From Pseudocitrobacter cyperus (GTDB taxonomy: Bacteria; Pseudomonadota; Gammaproteobacteria; Enterobacterales; Enterobacteriaceae): a stretch of DNA of 64,000 nucleotides. Of this stretch, positions 28,290 through 37,683 are shown piece after piece. The notes under the pieces were generated by a model. The model saw nothing but the letters and a program-made list of their open reading frames with translations, did not search any database and was not told the DNA's origin. A program made the position numbers and the translations under genes. The number at the start of each line of letters is the position of its first letter. Positions within the stretch are counted from its first letter, which is position 1. The DNA is taken from NCBI RefSeq assembly GCF_039889165.1, contig NZ_JAYMYY010000004.1, forward strand, positions 62,001 to 126,000, written 5' to 3'.

Positions 28290-28393
28290 ATGCATGGAAC
28301 TGCGAGGGATTACGCAGAAAAGAGCGCATGATGATTACAGATGTGACGGTGAGTGTAGTATGTATTCATGGAGAGTGATTCAGGGACTGAACA

Positions 28394-29716
28394 ATGGAAC
28401 AACGATACCGAATTGAGAGTGTAACGCTTAGGGACACCGGCGTTTTCGAGCACACCCATATTGAATTTCCCGGGAAGCGTCGTACCGGGCACGAAGCGAA
28501 AAAAGCGGAAATTCATATTTTTACCGGGCCAAATGGATGCGGCAAAAGCACCATGCTGTATGCGCTTGCTGGCATTTTTAGTCACGGGTCACCGAATCTT
28601 TCACCTCTTCATCAGCGATTCCGCAGCCGTAAGGCATCCGTTGCGTGTCGTTTCTGTGAAGAGCGTGCTGTTATCTCTGCCGGGAACGAACGTGCTACGC
28701 GAAAAACAGCGATGGCTGGTGACGAACAAAGCCTGCTTACGTCTTACAGGATCCTTTCCCGGAGCGAACATTGGCCGGTAGAGGGATGCGTGGATTTCGC
28801 CGCTTTTGCTTATTCAGGGCAGCGTTCGAACAGAGAGAAACTGCATACGTCAAAGATTGAAGAGCTCGCTATTTCCCCATTTGAAGATGCTTTATCTTTC
28901 GATGCAACGGTCAGGCCTGCTGTACTGGCAAACTGGATTGCCAATAACCGAACCAAGGCTGCGCTGGCGCGCCTGGAGTCAGCAGAAAGTGAGGCTGAAA
29001 TTTACGACGAATCCTTATTAAGAATTTGCCGTTTTGTGAAAAATGTATCGGGGCTGACGATATCATTTCGTTTAGAGCGATCGCCGCTTGGCGTAAAAGT
29101 TGAACTCGAAGGGGAGAGCATTGAATATGATGTACTACCCGATGGCCTGAAGTCCATTATCTCCTGGATTGCGGATTTAGCATTGCGTCTTGAATCCGTT
29201 CCGTGGCGTGTGCCGCGCGATATTTTTTCGCAACCTATTATTCTCTTTCTCGATGAAGTCGATATCCATCTTCACCCTGGCTGGCAACGTCGCATTTTAC
29301 CGGCGATTCAGACGCTCTTACCTAACGCGCAGGTTTTTGTCTCAACGCACTCTCCGTTTGTGGTGGGATCGGTAGAAGGTGCCTGGGTGTATCGACTACC
29401 AGAGCAACGCTACGATCTGTGTAAGGATTCGGGGTCTATGGAATCAATTACCGCGATGAGTTCATCTGCGGGGAAAAGTTATCAACTTATCCTGTCTGAA
29501 GTGTTTGATATCAATGAAGAGTTTGATGTAGAAACCGAATGCCAACTCGCTGAATTTAAACGAGCTTTACGAAAGCATATCGTTGATAAGGATAATGAAG
29601 ATGCAGTTATGCAACTGGCCGCGCTTTTACAGGCTAAAGGAGAAGAACTTAATGCCCTGGTCACGATGGAACTGCGCCAGATGCAACGGCTATTGGCAAA
29701 ATATACGGGAGATTAA
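28394..29716 (+). CDS. PtuA-like AAA/ABC-type ATPase (Septu-like module)
   Basis: A 440-residue SMC/OLD-like ATPase. Walker A is GPNGCGKST (residues 45-53). The signature region is degenerate, LPDGLKSIISWIADL (248-262). Walker B is ILFLDEVDIHLHP (283-295) and the switch histidine is H319 in VSTHSPF. The fold and the 3'-adjacent HNH gene fit PtuA of the Septu anti-phage systems and the ATPase of retron Ec78-type systems, where the ATPase controls the nuclease. No reverse transcriptase or retron RNA is visible here. It lies at the site where E. coli has yfbM-P, downstream of the nuo terminator. Its coding sequence looks less GC-rich than nuo, consistent with transfer. Family assignment is fairly sure; a defence role is inference. 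Confidence 0.8.
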   Translation: MEQRYRIESVTLRDTGVFEHTHIEFPGKRRTGHEAKKAEIHIFTGPNGCGKSTMLYALAGIFSHGSPNLSPLHQRFRSRKASVACRFCEERAVISAGNERATRKTAMAGDEQSLLTSYRILSRSEHWPVEGCVDFAAFAYSGQRSNREKLHTSKIEELAISPFEDALSFDATVRPAVLANWIANNRTKAALARLESAESEAEIYDESLLRICRFVKNVSGLTISFRLERSPLGVKVELEGESIEYDVLPDGLKSIISWIADLALRLESVPWRVPRDIFSQPIILFLDEVDIHLHPGWQRRILPAIQTLLPNAQVFVSTHSPFVVGSVEGAWVYRLPEQRYDLCKDSGSMESITAMSSSAGKSYQLILSEVFDINEEFDVETECQLAEFKRALRKHIVDKDNEDAVMQLAALLQAKGEELNALVTMELRQMQRLLAKYTGD

Positions 29717-30316
29717 ATGTACGCATTTCACCGCAGCCAATGCCCGGCTTATCTTACCGATTGCTGGGAACGCCTGGGACGTCATTACGAAACGCGAAAG
29801 CGACGAAATCAACGCTATCGATTCAAATGGTTTTCTGAATTTCGTTATCCGACAACCAAACAGAAACTTTACGAGATGACGCAAGGGCATTGCGCCTTTT
29901 GTGATGGAGGAAGCTTAGGGGCTGAAAGTCGAATGACGCTCGAACATTTTAAACCTAAGTCCCGTAAGCAATTTTATCGGCTAGCTTATCAATGGGAGAA
30001 TCTCTATCCGTGTTGTGACACCTGCCAGGCGCAAAAGAGAGACGGCTATGATGCAGCATTATTAGTTGGCGACCAGCCTGGCTACGTTTTTGATGATTAC
30101 TTTATAGTGAACTATATTACGGGGGGCCTGGAGCCTAACCCGTTGGTCGCATCTGAAAACCAGCATCGCGCTGATGTCACCATCGCGACATATGGTCTGA
30201 ATTTAGATGTGCGTAAAATCAGCCGTAAAAGGGAATTACGCTATTACCGACATCGTGATGCGAGTGTAGAATTTATTGATGATTTTAGGTATCGCTACTT
30301 TTTAAACGATGCTTAA
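29717..30316 (+). CDS. PtuB-like HNH endonuclease (Septu-like module)
   Basis: A 199-residue HNH nuclease-type protein. Zinc-binding CAFC (C59, C62) is followed by the catalytic LEHFKPKS (H77) and by NLYPCCDTCQAQKRD (N95, second cysteine pair about C100 and C103). This arrangement matches the retron/Septu-associated HNH family. ATG follows the ATPase stop directly with no gap (TAA then ATG), with GGGAGA upstream, so the pair is an operon and probably a toxin-effector complex. Its stop overlaps the yfbL stop on the other strand by two bases. DNA or RNA specificity cannot be read from the sequence. Confidence 0.8.
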   Translation: MYAFHRSQCPAYLTDCWERLGRHYETRKRRNQRYRFKWFSEFRYPTTKQKLYEMTQGHCAFCDGGSLGAESRMTLEHFKPKSRKQFYRLAYQWENLYPCCDTCQAQKRDGYDAALLVGDQPGYVFDDYFIVNYITGGLEPNPLVASENQHRADVTIATYGLNLDVRKISRKRELRYYRHRDASVEFIDDFRYRYFLNDA

Positions 30317-31293
30317 TACTGATGAGTCAAGAAGGCCAGGACTCCATCCACCACCTGCGCCATCCGCTCATAATCCAGCCTGTTCGCAGTATCGCCTTTC
30401 AGATGGTACTCGGTATTTCGGAAAAACGCCGTGTCGGTAATCATCACTGCCGGTATATCCCGCTGCCAGTAATTAAGATGATCCGAAAAGTCAATTCCGG
30501 GAACAAACGACGGAGCGTTGATGGAATATACGGGTAATGTTTTAACTGATAATAAACCGGCCTTTACCTGACGCACGGCGCTAATATCCTGGATTCTACC
30601 GACAACGGCGATGAAATTGCCGCGAGTAGGGTACAGCCAGTTCAGCCCAGCGAGGGGATAGCGTTGGCTGTCGGGGGCGTTGTCGTAATAACCAATCATC
30701 TCCAGCGCCACCATCAGTTTCACCGGGTGCGTGAGAGACGCGGCATGTACGGCACTCCCCATTTCATCACTACGAAAGAAGGGCGGTTCTTCCGAGGCGT
30801 AAGCAACCAGATCTACACTCATCGTGGGAGACTGCTGCCCAAGCAGGCGCGCCAGTTCCAGTAACCCGGCAACGCCGCTGGCGTTGTCATCAGCGCCGGG
30901 CGTCCAGCGTATTTTCTCGCCTTCCATCGCGACCGCGGAATCATAGTGAGCGCCGATGACAATGCGAGGCCCTTGCTGTGGGCCATAACGGGCGATGATG
31001 TTTTTGTACGGGCCGCCGACAATCGGAACGGCCTGCTCGCTTACCGATGCGCCGCTACGCTGGAATGTTTCGCGAATATATGTTGCCGCGGCACTGAGAT
31101 GTTCAGTGTGATCAAAGCTGCGTGGATAAAGCGTCTCCGACAGGTACCGAACATCTTTTTCCAGTCTGGCAGGGCTGGCATGTTGTGTAGGGCTGGGCAG
31201 TGGAGAAACCCATGGCTGATAAACAACAAATATAAAACTCATCAATATCACTATCGATATAAATATTATCTGCAGCCAGCGTGCTTTTCTCAT
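30313..31293 (-). CDS. yfbL: M28-family zinc peptidase, YfbL-like
   Basis: A 326-residue M28 (aminopeptidase Y/S-type) hydrolase with one N-terminal membrane anchor (about residues 5-26), so the catalytic domain should face the periplasm. Zinc ligands and acid/base appear in GAHYDS, GADDNASG, ASEEPPF, ALEMIGY and FSDHLNYW. E. coli YfbL is the counterpart and stands at the same place before yfbK; its substrate is unknown. Its promoter region shares an AT-rich 234-bp gap with yfbK. Confidence 0.85.
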   Translation of the reverse strand: MRKARWLQIIFISIVILMSFIFVVYQPWVSPLPSPTQHASPARLEKDVRYLSETLYPRSFDHTEHLSAAATYIRETFQRSGASVSEQAVPIVGGPYKNIIARYGPQQGPRIVIGAHYDSAVAMEGEKIRWTPGADDNASGVAGLLELARLLGQQSPTMSVDLVAYASEEPPFFRSDEMGSAVHAASLTHPVKLMVALEMIGYYDNAPDSQRYPLAGLNWLYPTRGNFIAVVGRIQDISAVRQVKAGLLSVKTLPVYSINAPSFVPGIDFSDHLNYWQRDIPAVMITDTAFFRNTEYHLKGDTANRLDYERMAQVVDGVLAFLTHQY

Positions 31294-31527
31294 CTTTTTG
31301 AATGCGGTTGTATTTTATTTAAAGCTGAATCTTATCTCTTTAAAAGATGTTGTGAAATGTTATTTTAATATTAACTAAGTGAATGTGATGGTATTTGTTA
31401 TTCATGGTTTTTATCCTCTCTGGGAATAATCCGTAATGCAGAGACTGGGAGATAATTAACTGTATATGGCGTAATGTTGGGTATATTTTGTGATTTAAGA
31501 ATTGTTTTGTTTTAAAAAGGATTTTAT

Positions 31528-33159
31528 ATGTGCAAGAATAAACTATTAATAATATCAATATGTAGTTTAACCCTCAGCGGTTGTTCTCATGGGCCCGCTT
31601 ATACATCGGGTTCGATGTCAGGTTATGCCATGATGGGGTCAGTGTCCCGCGCTTCTCCTCAGTCTGATACTTCCCGCTACACCCATTACGACGACAACCC
31701 GGTAAAACAGGTCGCACAATCTCCGTTGGCGACGTTTAGTCTCGATGTCGATACGGCCAGCTATGCGAATGTGCGTCGTTTTCTAAACCAGGGGCAACTA
31801 CCCAACCCGGATGCGGTACGGGTTGAAGAGATGCTGAATTATTTTCCCTTGAGCAAACGCCCGAATGATAAAACTGCTTTTGGGGGGCAGGAGGTACAGA
31901 AATCCGCAGAGCGCGGCGTTCATATTGAAATTTCCTCCGGCTGCGAACCTGTTTCTCATCCTTTCACCGTCCAGTACGAACTCACTCCCGCACCGTGGAA
32001 TGAACAACACACCCTATTACGCCTGGATATCTCGGCAAAAGATATTGCCAGCAGCGAGCGTCCAGCCGCTAATCTGGTTTTCTTGATTGATACCTCCGGT
32101 TCGATGGCAAGGGATGGACGTCTGCCGCTTATTCAATCGGCGCTCAAAATGATGGTCAATGACCTGCGTCCGCAGGATCGCGTCTCTATTGTCACCTATG
32201 CCGGCTCTTCAGAAGTCTTGCTGCCAGCGACCTCCGGGGCAGAGAAGCAAACCATTATTCATGCACTTAACGATCTCAGCGCTGACGGCAGCACTAACGG
32301 CGGGGCCGGGCTGATAATGGCCTATGAACAGGCGCAAAAAGGTTTTATCAAAGGCGGTGTTAACCGCATTTTGCTGGCGACGGACGGTGATTTTAACGTC
32401 GGTATAGACGACCCGAAAGCCATTGAAGCGCTGGTGAAAAAAGCGCGCGACACGGGTATTACGCTCTCCACGCTTGGTGTGGGTGATGACAACGTCAATG
32501 ACGCAATGATGGTGAAAATTGCCGACGTGGGCAACGGTAATTACAGCTATCTCGACTCGCTCTCCGAAGCGCAAAAGGTGCTGGGCCAGGAGATGCAACA
32601 AACGCTGGTCACGGTCGCCAAAGACGTCAAAGCGCAAATCGAGTTCAACCCGGCGCAGGTGGTTGAATATCGCCAGATTGGTTATGAAAAGCGTCAGTTG
32701 CGCGATGAAGATTTTAATAACGATGCGGTCGATGCTGGCGATATCGGCGCGGGTAAACACGTCACGGTGCTGTTTGAACTCACCCTCGCCGGGCAAAAAG
32801 GCTCGGTTGATGCGCTGCGTTATGCCAAAGAAGCGGCAAAGCCCGCCAGCGGCAAAGAGAATGAACTGCTGTGGGTGAAGCTGCGCTACAAAGCGCCACA
32901 GGGGGAAACCAGCCGTCTAATGAGCCAGCCGGTGATGGCGACGTCGTTACAAAACAGCTTTGAAATGGCGTCCACGGATATGCGTTTTCTCTCAGCCGTG
33001 GCGGCTTATGGGCAAAAATTGCGCGGTTCAGATGAACTGGCGAAAACGTCCTGGCAGCAGATTGCCGGCTGGGCGGAGCGGGCTAAAGGCACGGATGAAA
33101 AAGGTTATCGGGCGGAGTTTATCCGGCTGGTGGATCTCGCCGCAGGGCTGTCGCGCTAA
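31528..33159 (+). CDS. yfbK: von Willebrand A lipoprotein YfbK
   Basis: A 543-residue protein beginning with a lipoprotein signal: hydrophobic core and lipobox LSGC, lipidated at C19. A conserved N-terminal region (FSLDVDTASYANVRRFL) precedes the von Willebrand A domain, whose MIDAS motif is DTSGS at about residues 188-192, with the ATDGDFN step later. The C-terminal region carries the YfbK-type extension (SFEMASTDMRFLSAVAAYGQ). It is a little shorter than my recollection of E. coli YfbK, mainly in the low-complexity stretch behind the lipobox. Partner and function are unknown. Confidence 0.88.
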   Translation: MCKNKLLIISICSLTLSGCSHGPAYTSGSMSGYAMMGSVSRASPQSDTSRYTHYDDNPVKQVAQSPLATFSLDVDTASYANVRRFLNQGQLPNPDAVRVEEMLNYFPLSKRPNDKTAFGGQEVQKSAERGVHIEISSGCEPVSHPFTVQYELTPAPWNEQHTLLRLDISAKDIASSERPAANLVFLIDTSGSMARDGRLPLIQSALKMMVNDLRPQDRVSIVTYAGSSEVLLPATSGAEKQTIIHALNDLSADGSTNGGAGLIMAYEQAQKGFIKGGVNRILLATDGDFNVGIDDPKAIEALVKKARDTGITLSTLGVGDDNVNDAMMVKIADVGNGNYSYLDSLSEAQKVLGQEMQQTLVTVAKDVKAQIEFNPAQVVEYRQIGYEKRQLRDEDFNNDAVDAGDIGAGKHVTVLFELTLAGQKGSVDALRYAKEAAKPASGKENELLWVKLRYKAPQGETSRLMSQPVMATSLQNSFEMASTDMRFLSAVAAYGQKLRGSDELAKTSWQQIAGWAERAKGTDEKGYRAEFIRLVDLAAGLSR

Positions 33160-33164
33160 ACGAT

Positions 33165-33182
33165 GGGGGCGGTTGCGCCCCC
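33165..33182. terminator. Hairpin between convergent yfbK and rbn
   Basis: GGGGGCG pairs with CGCCCCC around GTTG. There is no T-run, so it may act only as an mRNA 3' end barrier. Confidence 0.5.
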
Positions 33183-33189
33183 GTCATGA

Positions 33190-34107
33190 TTACAGCGTGA
33201 TGACGGTAAAATCTTCCGCCATCTCACTTGCCGGGAAAATTTCCCGGCACTCGGCCAGCATGCGTCGACAACCTTCCGCATCATAGCGTGAGCTTACATG
33301 GGTGATAATCAAACGCCCAACGCCTGCATCGCGCGCCAGTTCTGCGGCCTGACGCGTGGACGAGTGCCCACGGCTGTTGGCTTTCTCTTCCATCGCCGTT
33401 TCCAGGGTAGTTTCATGCACCATCATATCGACGCCGTTCGCCAGCGCGAGCGCGCCCTCGCACGGCGCGGTGTCGCCAAAAATGGCCAGCGTTTTACCCG
33501 GCGTGGCGGGAGAGAGATAGTCGCCGCCATTAATGACGCGCCCATCTTCCAGCGTGATGCTCTCTCCCTCTTTAAGATGCTGGAACAGCGGCCCCGGCTT
33601 CACGCCAGCAGCAATCAGCGCTTTTGCGTCCAGCGCGCCGGGCTTGTCATGCTCTTCAATACGAAAGCCGTAGCACTCCAGCGGATGATTAAGCGGGTAA
33701 GCGGTGACTTTGCGCAGGCCGTCATCCAGCACTAAACCGGCGCTCACTTCGACGATTTCCATCGGATAATCAGTCCATGAGCCGCTCAGGCGCAGTGCGG
33801 TTTCAACAAACTCGCGCAGCCCTTTCGGCCCGTAAAGCGTTACCGGGTTCATATTGCCCGCCATTGAACGGCTGCACAGCAGCCCCGGCAGGCCAAACAG
33901 ATGATCGCCATGCAGATGGGTGATAAAGATACGGTCGATTTTCCCGGGATGGAAGCTTGTTTCCAGTAATTGATGCTGCGTCCCTTCACCGCAGTCAAAT
34001 AGCCAGATCCCGGGCTGCGTTGGATGCTGATGATGCAGAAGAATGGCAGTGACGTTGCGCGTCCGGGTCGGTACGCCAGCGGATGTTCCCAAAAAAGTCA
34101 GTTGCAT
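33190..34107 (-). CDS. rbn: Ribonuclease BN / RNase Z
   Basis: A metallo-beta-lactamase-fold nuclease of 305 residues acting on tRNA 3' ends. The zinc motif THLHGDHLFGLPG is at about residues 62-74; other ligands are in FGDTAPCEGAL and the late ITHVSSRY. E. coli Rbn (ElaC) has the same length and N-terminus MQLTFLGTSAGVPT. It is divergent from elaB. Confidence 0.96.
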   Translation of the reverse strand: MQLTFLGTSAGVPTRTRNVTAILLHHQHPTQPGIWLFDCGEGTQHQLLETSFHPGKIDRIFITHLHGDHLFGLPGLLCSRSMAGNMNPVTLYGPKGLREFVETALRLSGSWTDYPMEIVEVSAGLVLDDGLRKVTAYPLNHPLECYGFRIEEHDKPGALDAKALIAAGVKPGPLFQHLKEGESITLEDGRVINGGDYLSPATPGKTLAIFGDTAPCEGALALANGVDMMVHETTLETAMEEKANSRGHSSTRQAAELARDAGVGRLIITHVSSRYDAEGCRRMLAECREIFPASEMAEDFTVITL

Positions 34108-34258
34108 AACGCCACTCCCCTGGCGGTCAATACATAATGATTAAAGAGCCTATCATGATTCTGCGGCAAGATTTGCACCATTCGGAATAAACCATTCCCC
34201 AGCCCCGTAAGCATTGACTATAGTTATCTGACAGGTTTAGCAAACATGGAGATAAACA
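34108..34258. promoter_or_regulatory. rbn / elaB divergent promoter region
   Basis: CTATAGT at 34218-34224 on the elaB side resembles a sigma-S-type -10; elaB of E. coli is RpoS-dependent. A GGAG ribosome binding site precedes the elaB ATG. Confidence 0.4.
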
Positions 34259-34555
34259 ATGGTTAATGAATCACGAATTGATGATGACCTGACTCTGCTT
34301 AGCGATACCCTGGAAGAGGTGCTTCGCTCCTCCGGCGACCCTGCCGACCAGAAATATGTTGAGCTAAAAGCGCGCGCGGAAAATGCGCTTCATGAAGTAA
34401 AAGCCCGCGTTAGCCACGCTTCCGACACCTACTATTATCGGGCGAAAAAAGCGGTCTATCGCGCTGACGACTATGTTCACGAAAAACCGTGGCAGGGTAT
34501 CGGCGTAGGTGCCGCTGTGGGGTTGGTATTAGGTCTTTTATTGACCCGTCGCTGA
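34259..34555 (+). CDS. elaB: Membrane-anchored DUF883 protein ElaB
   Basis: A 98-residue paralogue of YqjD. An N-terminal alpha-helical, charged region (LTLLSDTLEEVLRSSGDPAD) leads to a C-terminal membrane segment GIGVGAAVGLVLGLLL followed by TRR. Proteins of this family tether to the inner membrane and bind ribosomes in stationary phase. The E. coli gene elaA, normally a neighbour, is absent here. Confidence 0.93.
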   Translation: MVNESRIDDDLTLLSDTLEEVLRSSGDPADQKYVELKARAENALHEVKARVSHASDTYYYRAKKAVYRADDYVHEKPWQGIGVGAAVGLVLGLLLTRR

Positions 34556-34584
34556 GATAAATCACACTCCCTAATCATGGGTAC

Positions 34585-34613
34585 TGCTTTTTACTGCCGG
34601 TACCCCGTATAAT
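34585..34613 (+). promoter_or_regulatory. Candidate promoter of the men operon
   Basis: A perfect TATAAT at 34608-34613 lies 17 bp behind a weak TGCTTT (34585-34590), about 30 bp ahead of the menF start. CCGTA-TAATG-TACGG overlaps the -10, so this could also be a weak elaB terminator. Confidence 0.45.
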
Positions 34614-34641
34614 GTACGGTTTTTAGAATAGGGAGGTTCGC

Positions 34642-35934
34642 GTGCTATCCGTTTCTGTTGCGCTAAAGAGTCTGGCTGACTCTCTGTCGGACGATTTCCC
34701 CGCATCACCCGGCACGCGAATTTTCGAAGTTTCTTTCCCCCTGAATGATGGGTTTGACCCGCTCTGCTGGTTGAATGCTCAACCCGTCTGGCCGCAGTTC
34801 TGGTGGCAGCAGCGCAGCGGCTGTCAGGAGATTGCCGCGCTGGGCACCGCCGTTTCATTCCTCTCTATCGCTGATGCCGAACGCTTTTTGTCCCGGCACG
34901 CAGCGGATGACATCCGTATCTGCGGTCTGAATAGTTTTGATTTCAGGCAAACCACATTTTTTTTGCCTCGCCTGGAGTGGCGGCGTGAGGGCGGCGTTGC
35001 CACACTCCGCGTGAATCTGTCGAGCGAAACCTCTCTGAAAGATGATGCGCATGCGGCACGGGCGTTTCTTGCGACGTTGACGCCACACGGGGTATGCAAC
35101 GCGCTGGCGCTTGAGCTTATCAGCGAGATCCATCGCCCGGGAGAAGCAGGCTGGCGTGGGCTTATCGAACAGGCGACGCGCGCTATTGCAGACGGCGAAT
35201 TTGATAAAGTGGTGCTGGCGCGCGCGACCGATCTCACCTTTGCCACGCCGCCCGATGCCGGGGCGTTGATGGCGGCCAGCCGCCGGGTGAATTTACATTG
35301 CTACCACTTCTTTATGGCGTTTGACGCGCAGCAGGCGTTTTTCGGATCATCCCCGGAAAGACTATGGCGCAGACGTGGCCTCGAACTGGAAACCGAAGCG
35401 CTGGCCGGGACGGTCGCCAGCCATCCCGATCCGGTTCAGGCACAGCACTTTGCTGACTGGTTGATGCATGATGATAAAAATCAGCGTGAAAACAGGCTGG
35501 TGGTGGACGATATCTGTGAGCGTCTACAGGAATATGTCGACGCGCTGGACATTCTGCCTGCCGAAACGGTCAGCCTGAGAAAAGTTCAACATTTACGTCG
35601 CGTTATCCAGGCTAAGCTGAAGGAAGCGGACGATGAGCGCTGTCTGAAACAACTGCAACCCACGGCGGCGGTTGCCGGGCTGCCGCGTAATAAGGCGTTC
35701 GATTTTATTGACGCATTTGAACCCTTCACCCGGGAATGGTACGCGGGGTCGGCGGGATATCTTAGCCGACAACAAAGCGAGTTTTGCGTCATGCTGCGTT
35801 CGGCGAAAGTCAGCGGTAACACGCTGCGCTTATACGCGGGCGCGGGGATTGTCGCCGGGTCTCAGGCGGAGTCTGAGTGGCAGGAAATCGAAAATAAAGC
35901 AGCAGGGCTGCGCTCTTTATTGTTCTCTGAGTAG
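34642..35934 (+). CDS. menF: Isochorismate synthase MenF
   Basis: Converts chorismate to isochorismate, first step of menaquinone synthesis. The 430 residues match the family; the chorismate-binding domain fills the C-terminal 260 residues. The general base lysine is K189 in GEFDKVVLARATDL; LAGTVASHP, DDKNQREN, QPTAAVAGLPR and EPFTREWYAGSAGY are conserved. The start is GTG at 34642 with GGGAGG upstream. It heads menFDHBCE. Confidence 0.95.
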   Translation: MLSVSVALKSLADSLSDDFPASPGTRIFEVSFPLNDGFDPLCWLNAQPVWPQFWWQQRSGCQEIAALGTAVSFLSIADAERFLSRHAADDIRICGLNSFDFRQTTFFLPRLEWRREGGVATLRVNLSSETSLKDDAHAARAFLATLTPHGVCNALALELISEIHRPGEAGWRGLIEQATRAIADGEFDKVVLARATDLTFATPPDAGALMAASRRVNLHCYHFFMAFDAQQAFFGSSPERLWRRRGLELETEALAGTVASHPDPVQAQHFADWLMHDDKNQRENRLVVDDICERLQEYVDALDILPAETVSLRKVQHLRRVIQAKLKEADDERCLKQLQPTAAVAGLPRNKAFDFIDAFEPFTREWYAGSAGYLSRQQSEFCVMLRSAKVSGNTLRLYAGAGIVAGSQAESEWQEIENKAAGLRSLLFSE

Positions 35935-36012
35935 AACATTAACGACTCATATCAAAATCTCATTGTTTCGTATTATTTATACTGAGTCGCAATATTGATA
36001 CCGGACAAACTT

Positions 36013-37683
36013 ATGTCAGTAAGCGCTTTCAACCGACGCTGGGCGGCGGTGATCCTTGAAGCATTAACCCGTCACGGCGTGCGCCATATCTGCATCGCTC
36101 CGGGGTCACGTTCGACACCGCTCACTCTTGCGGCGGCTGAAAATCGGACGTTTATTCATCACACCCATTTTGATGAGCGTGGGCTTGGTCATCTGGCTCT
36201 GGGGCTGGCAAAGGTCAGCCGTCAGCCGGTGGCGGTCATCGTTACCTCAGGGACGGCGGTCGCAAATCTCTATCCGGCACTGATTGAGGCCGGGCTGACG
36301 GGTGAAAAAATTATTCTGCTGACCGCCGACAGGCCGCCGGAACTGATTGACTGCGGCGCTAATCAGGCTATTCGTCAGCCGGGGATGTTCGCCACGCATC
36401 CGTCCGCCACACTCTCTTTGCCACGTCCGAGCCAGGACATTCCTGCGCGCTGGCTGGTCTCATCGATTGACAATACCCTCGGCTCGCTGCATGCGGGCGG
36501 TGTACACATCAACTGTCCGTTCGCTGAACCGCTGTATGGCGAAATGGATGACACTGGTGTTGAGTGGCAACAGGCGCTGGGTGGCTGGTGGCAGGAGGAT
36601 ACCCCCTGGCTGCGGGAGTCTTTACATCTCGAGAGCAACAAACAGCGCGACTGGTTCTTCTGGCGTCAGAAGCGTGGCGTGGTGGTCGCCGGGCGAATGA
36701 GCGCCGAAGAGGGCAAAAAGGTCGCTGAATGGGCGAAAACGCTTGGCTGGCCGCTGATTGGCGACGTGCTTTCGCAAACCGGCCAACCGCTACCCTGTGC
36801 CGACCTGTGGCTCGGTAATGCAGCGGCAGTAAGCGAACTGGCGCAGGCGCAAATTGTTGTGCAGCTTGGTAGCAGCCTGACGGGCAAGCGTCTGTTGCAG
36901 TGGCAACTGACCTGCGAACCGGACGAATACTGGCTGGTGGATAATCTCACCGGGCGACTGGATCCGGCGCATCATCGCGGTCGTCGACTGGTATGCGAAA
37001 TCGACCGCTGGCTGGAACTGCATCCGGCAGAAAAGCGCACGCCGTGGTGTACGGCGATCCCGCGTCTTGCTAAGCAGGCGTGGGACAGCGTTCAGGCCGT
37101 CAGCGAAACTTTCGGCGAAGCGCAACTGGCGCACCGCATTCGCCATTATCTGCCTGAACAGGGGCAGCTTTTTGTCGGCAACAGCCTGGTGGTGCGCCTG
37201 ATTGACGCGCTGAGCCAGCTTCCTGCGGGTTATCCGGTGTACAGCAACCGCGGTGCGAGTGGGATTGATGGCCTGATCTCTACGGCTGCGGGCGTACAGC
37301 GCGCCAGCGCCAAATCGATGCTGGCGATTGTGGGCGATCTCTCGGCGCTGTATGACTTAAATGGCCTGGCGCTGTTGAGACAGGTTTCCGCGCCCTTTGT
37401 TCTTATTGTGGTGAACAACAACGGCGGGCAGATCTTCTCGCTATTGCCGACGCCGGTGGAAGAGCGTGAACGCTTTTACGCCATGCCGCAGAACGTTCAT
37501 TTTGAACATGCGGCGAAAATGTTTGGCCTGAATTACCATCAGCCGCAGGACTGGGCCGCGCTGGAAACGGCGCTGGAAAAAGCCTGGCGTCAGCCCGCCA
37601 CCACGGTTATCGAACTGGTGGTCAACGACACGGATGGCGCACAAACCCTGCAACGGCTGCTGGCGCAGGTAAGCCAATTATGA
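36013..37683 (+). CDS. menD: SEPHCHC synthase MenD (2-succinyl-5-enolpyruvyl-6-hydroxy-3-cyclohexene-1-carboxylate synthase)
   Basis: A thiamine-diphosphate enzyme joining isochorismate and 2-oxoglutarate. N-terminal Pyr domain: IAPGSRSTPLTLAAAEN, HFDERGLGHLALG with the catalytic glutamate. C-terminal PP domain: VGDLSALYDLNGL and the ThDP/metal motif VNNNGGQIFSLLP. The 556 residues from ATG 36013 match E. coli; the frame is open to 35995 but adds six unlikely residues. Its stop overlaps menH as ATGA. Confidence 0.95.
   Translation: MSVSAFNRRWAAVILEALTRHGVRHICIAPGSRSTPLTLAAAENRTFIHHTHFDERGLGHLALGLAKVSRQPVAVIVTSGTAVANLYPALIEAGLTGEKIILLTADRPPELIDCGANQAIRQPGMFATHPSATLSLPRPSQDIPARWLVSSIDNTLGSLHAGGVHINCPFAEPLYGEMDDTGVEWQQALGGWWQEDTPWLRESLHLESNKQRDWFFWRQKRGVVVAGRMSAEEGKKVAEWAKTLGWPLIGDVLSQTGQPLPCADLWLGNAAAVSELAQAQIVVQLGSSLTGKRLLQWQLTCEPDEYWLVDNLTGRLDPAHHRGRRLVCEIDRWLELHPAEKRTPWCTAIPRLAKQAWDSVQAVSETFGEAQLAHRIRHYLPEQGQLFVGNSLVVRLIDALSQLPAGYPVYSNRGASGIDGLISTAAGVQRASAKSMLAIVGDLSALYDLNGLALLRQVSAPFVLIVVNNNGGQIFSLLPTPVEERERFYAMPQNVHFEHAAKMFGLNYHQPQDWAALETALEKAWRQPATTVIELVVNDTDGAQTLQRLLAQVSQL

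Noticed and set aside
28292..28393. A retron RNA or leader peptide before the ATPase gene
   Set aside because: The 100-bp stretch shows no paired msr-msd-like structure and no reverse transcriptase is nearby; the only short frame, 13 codons, has no support.
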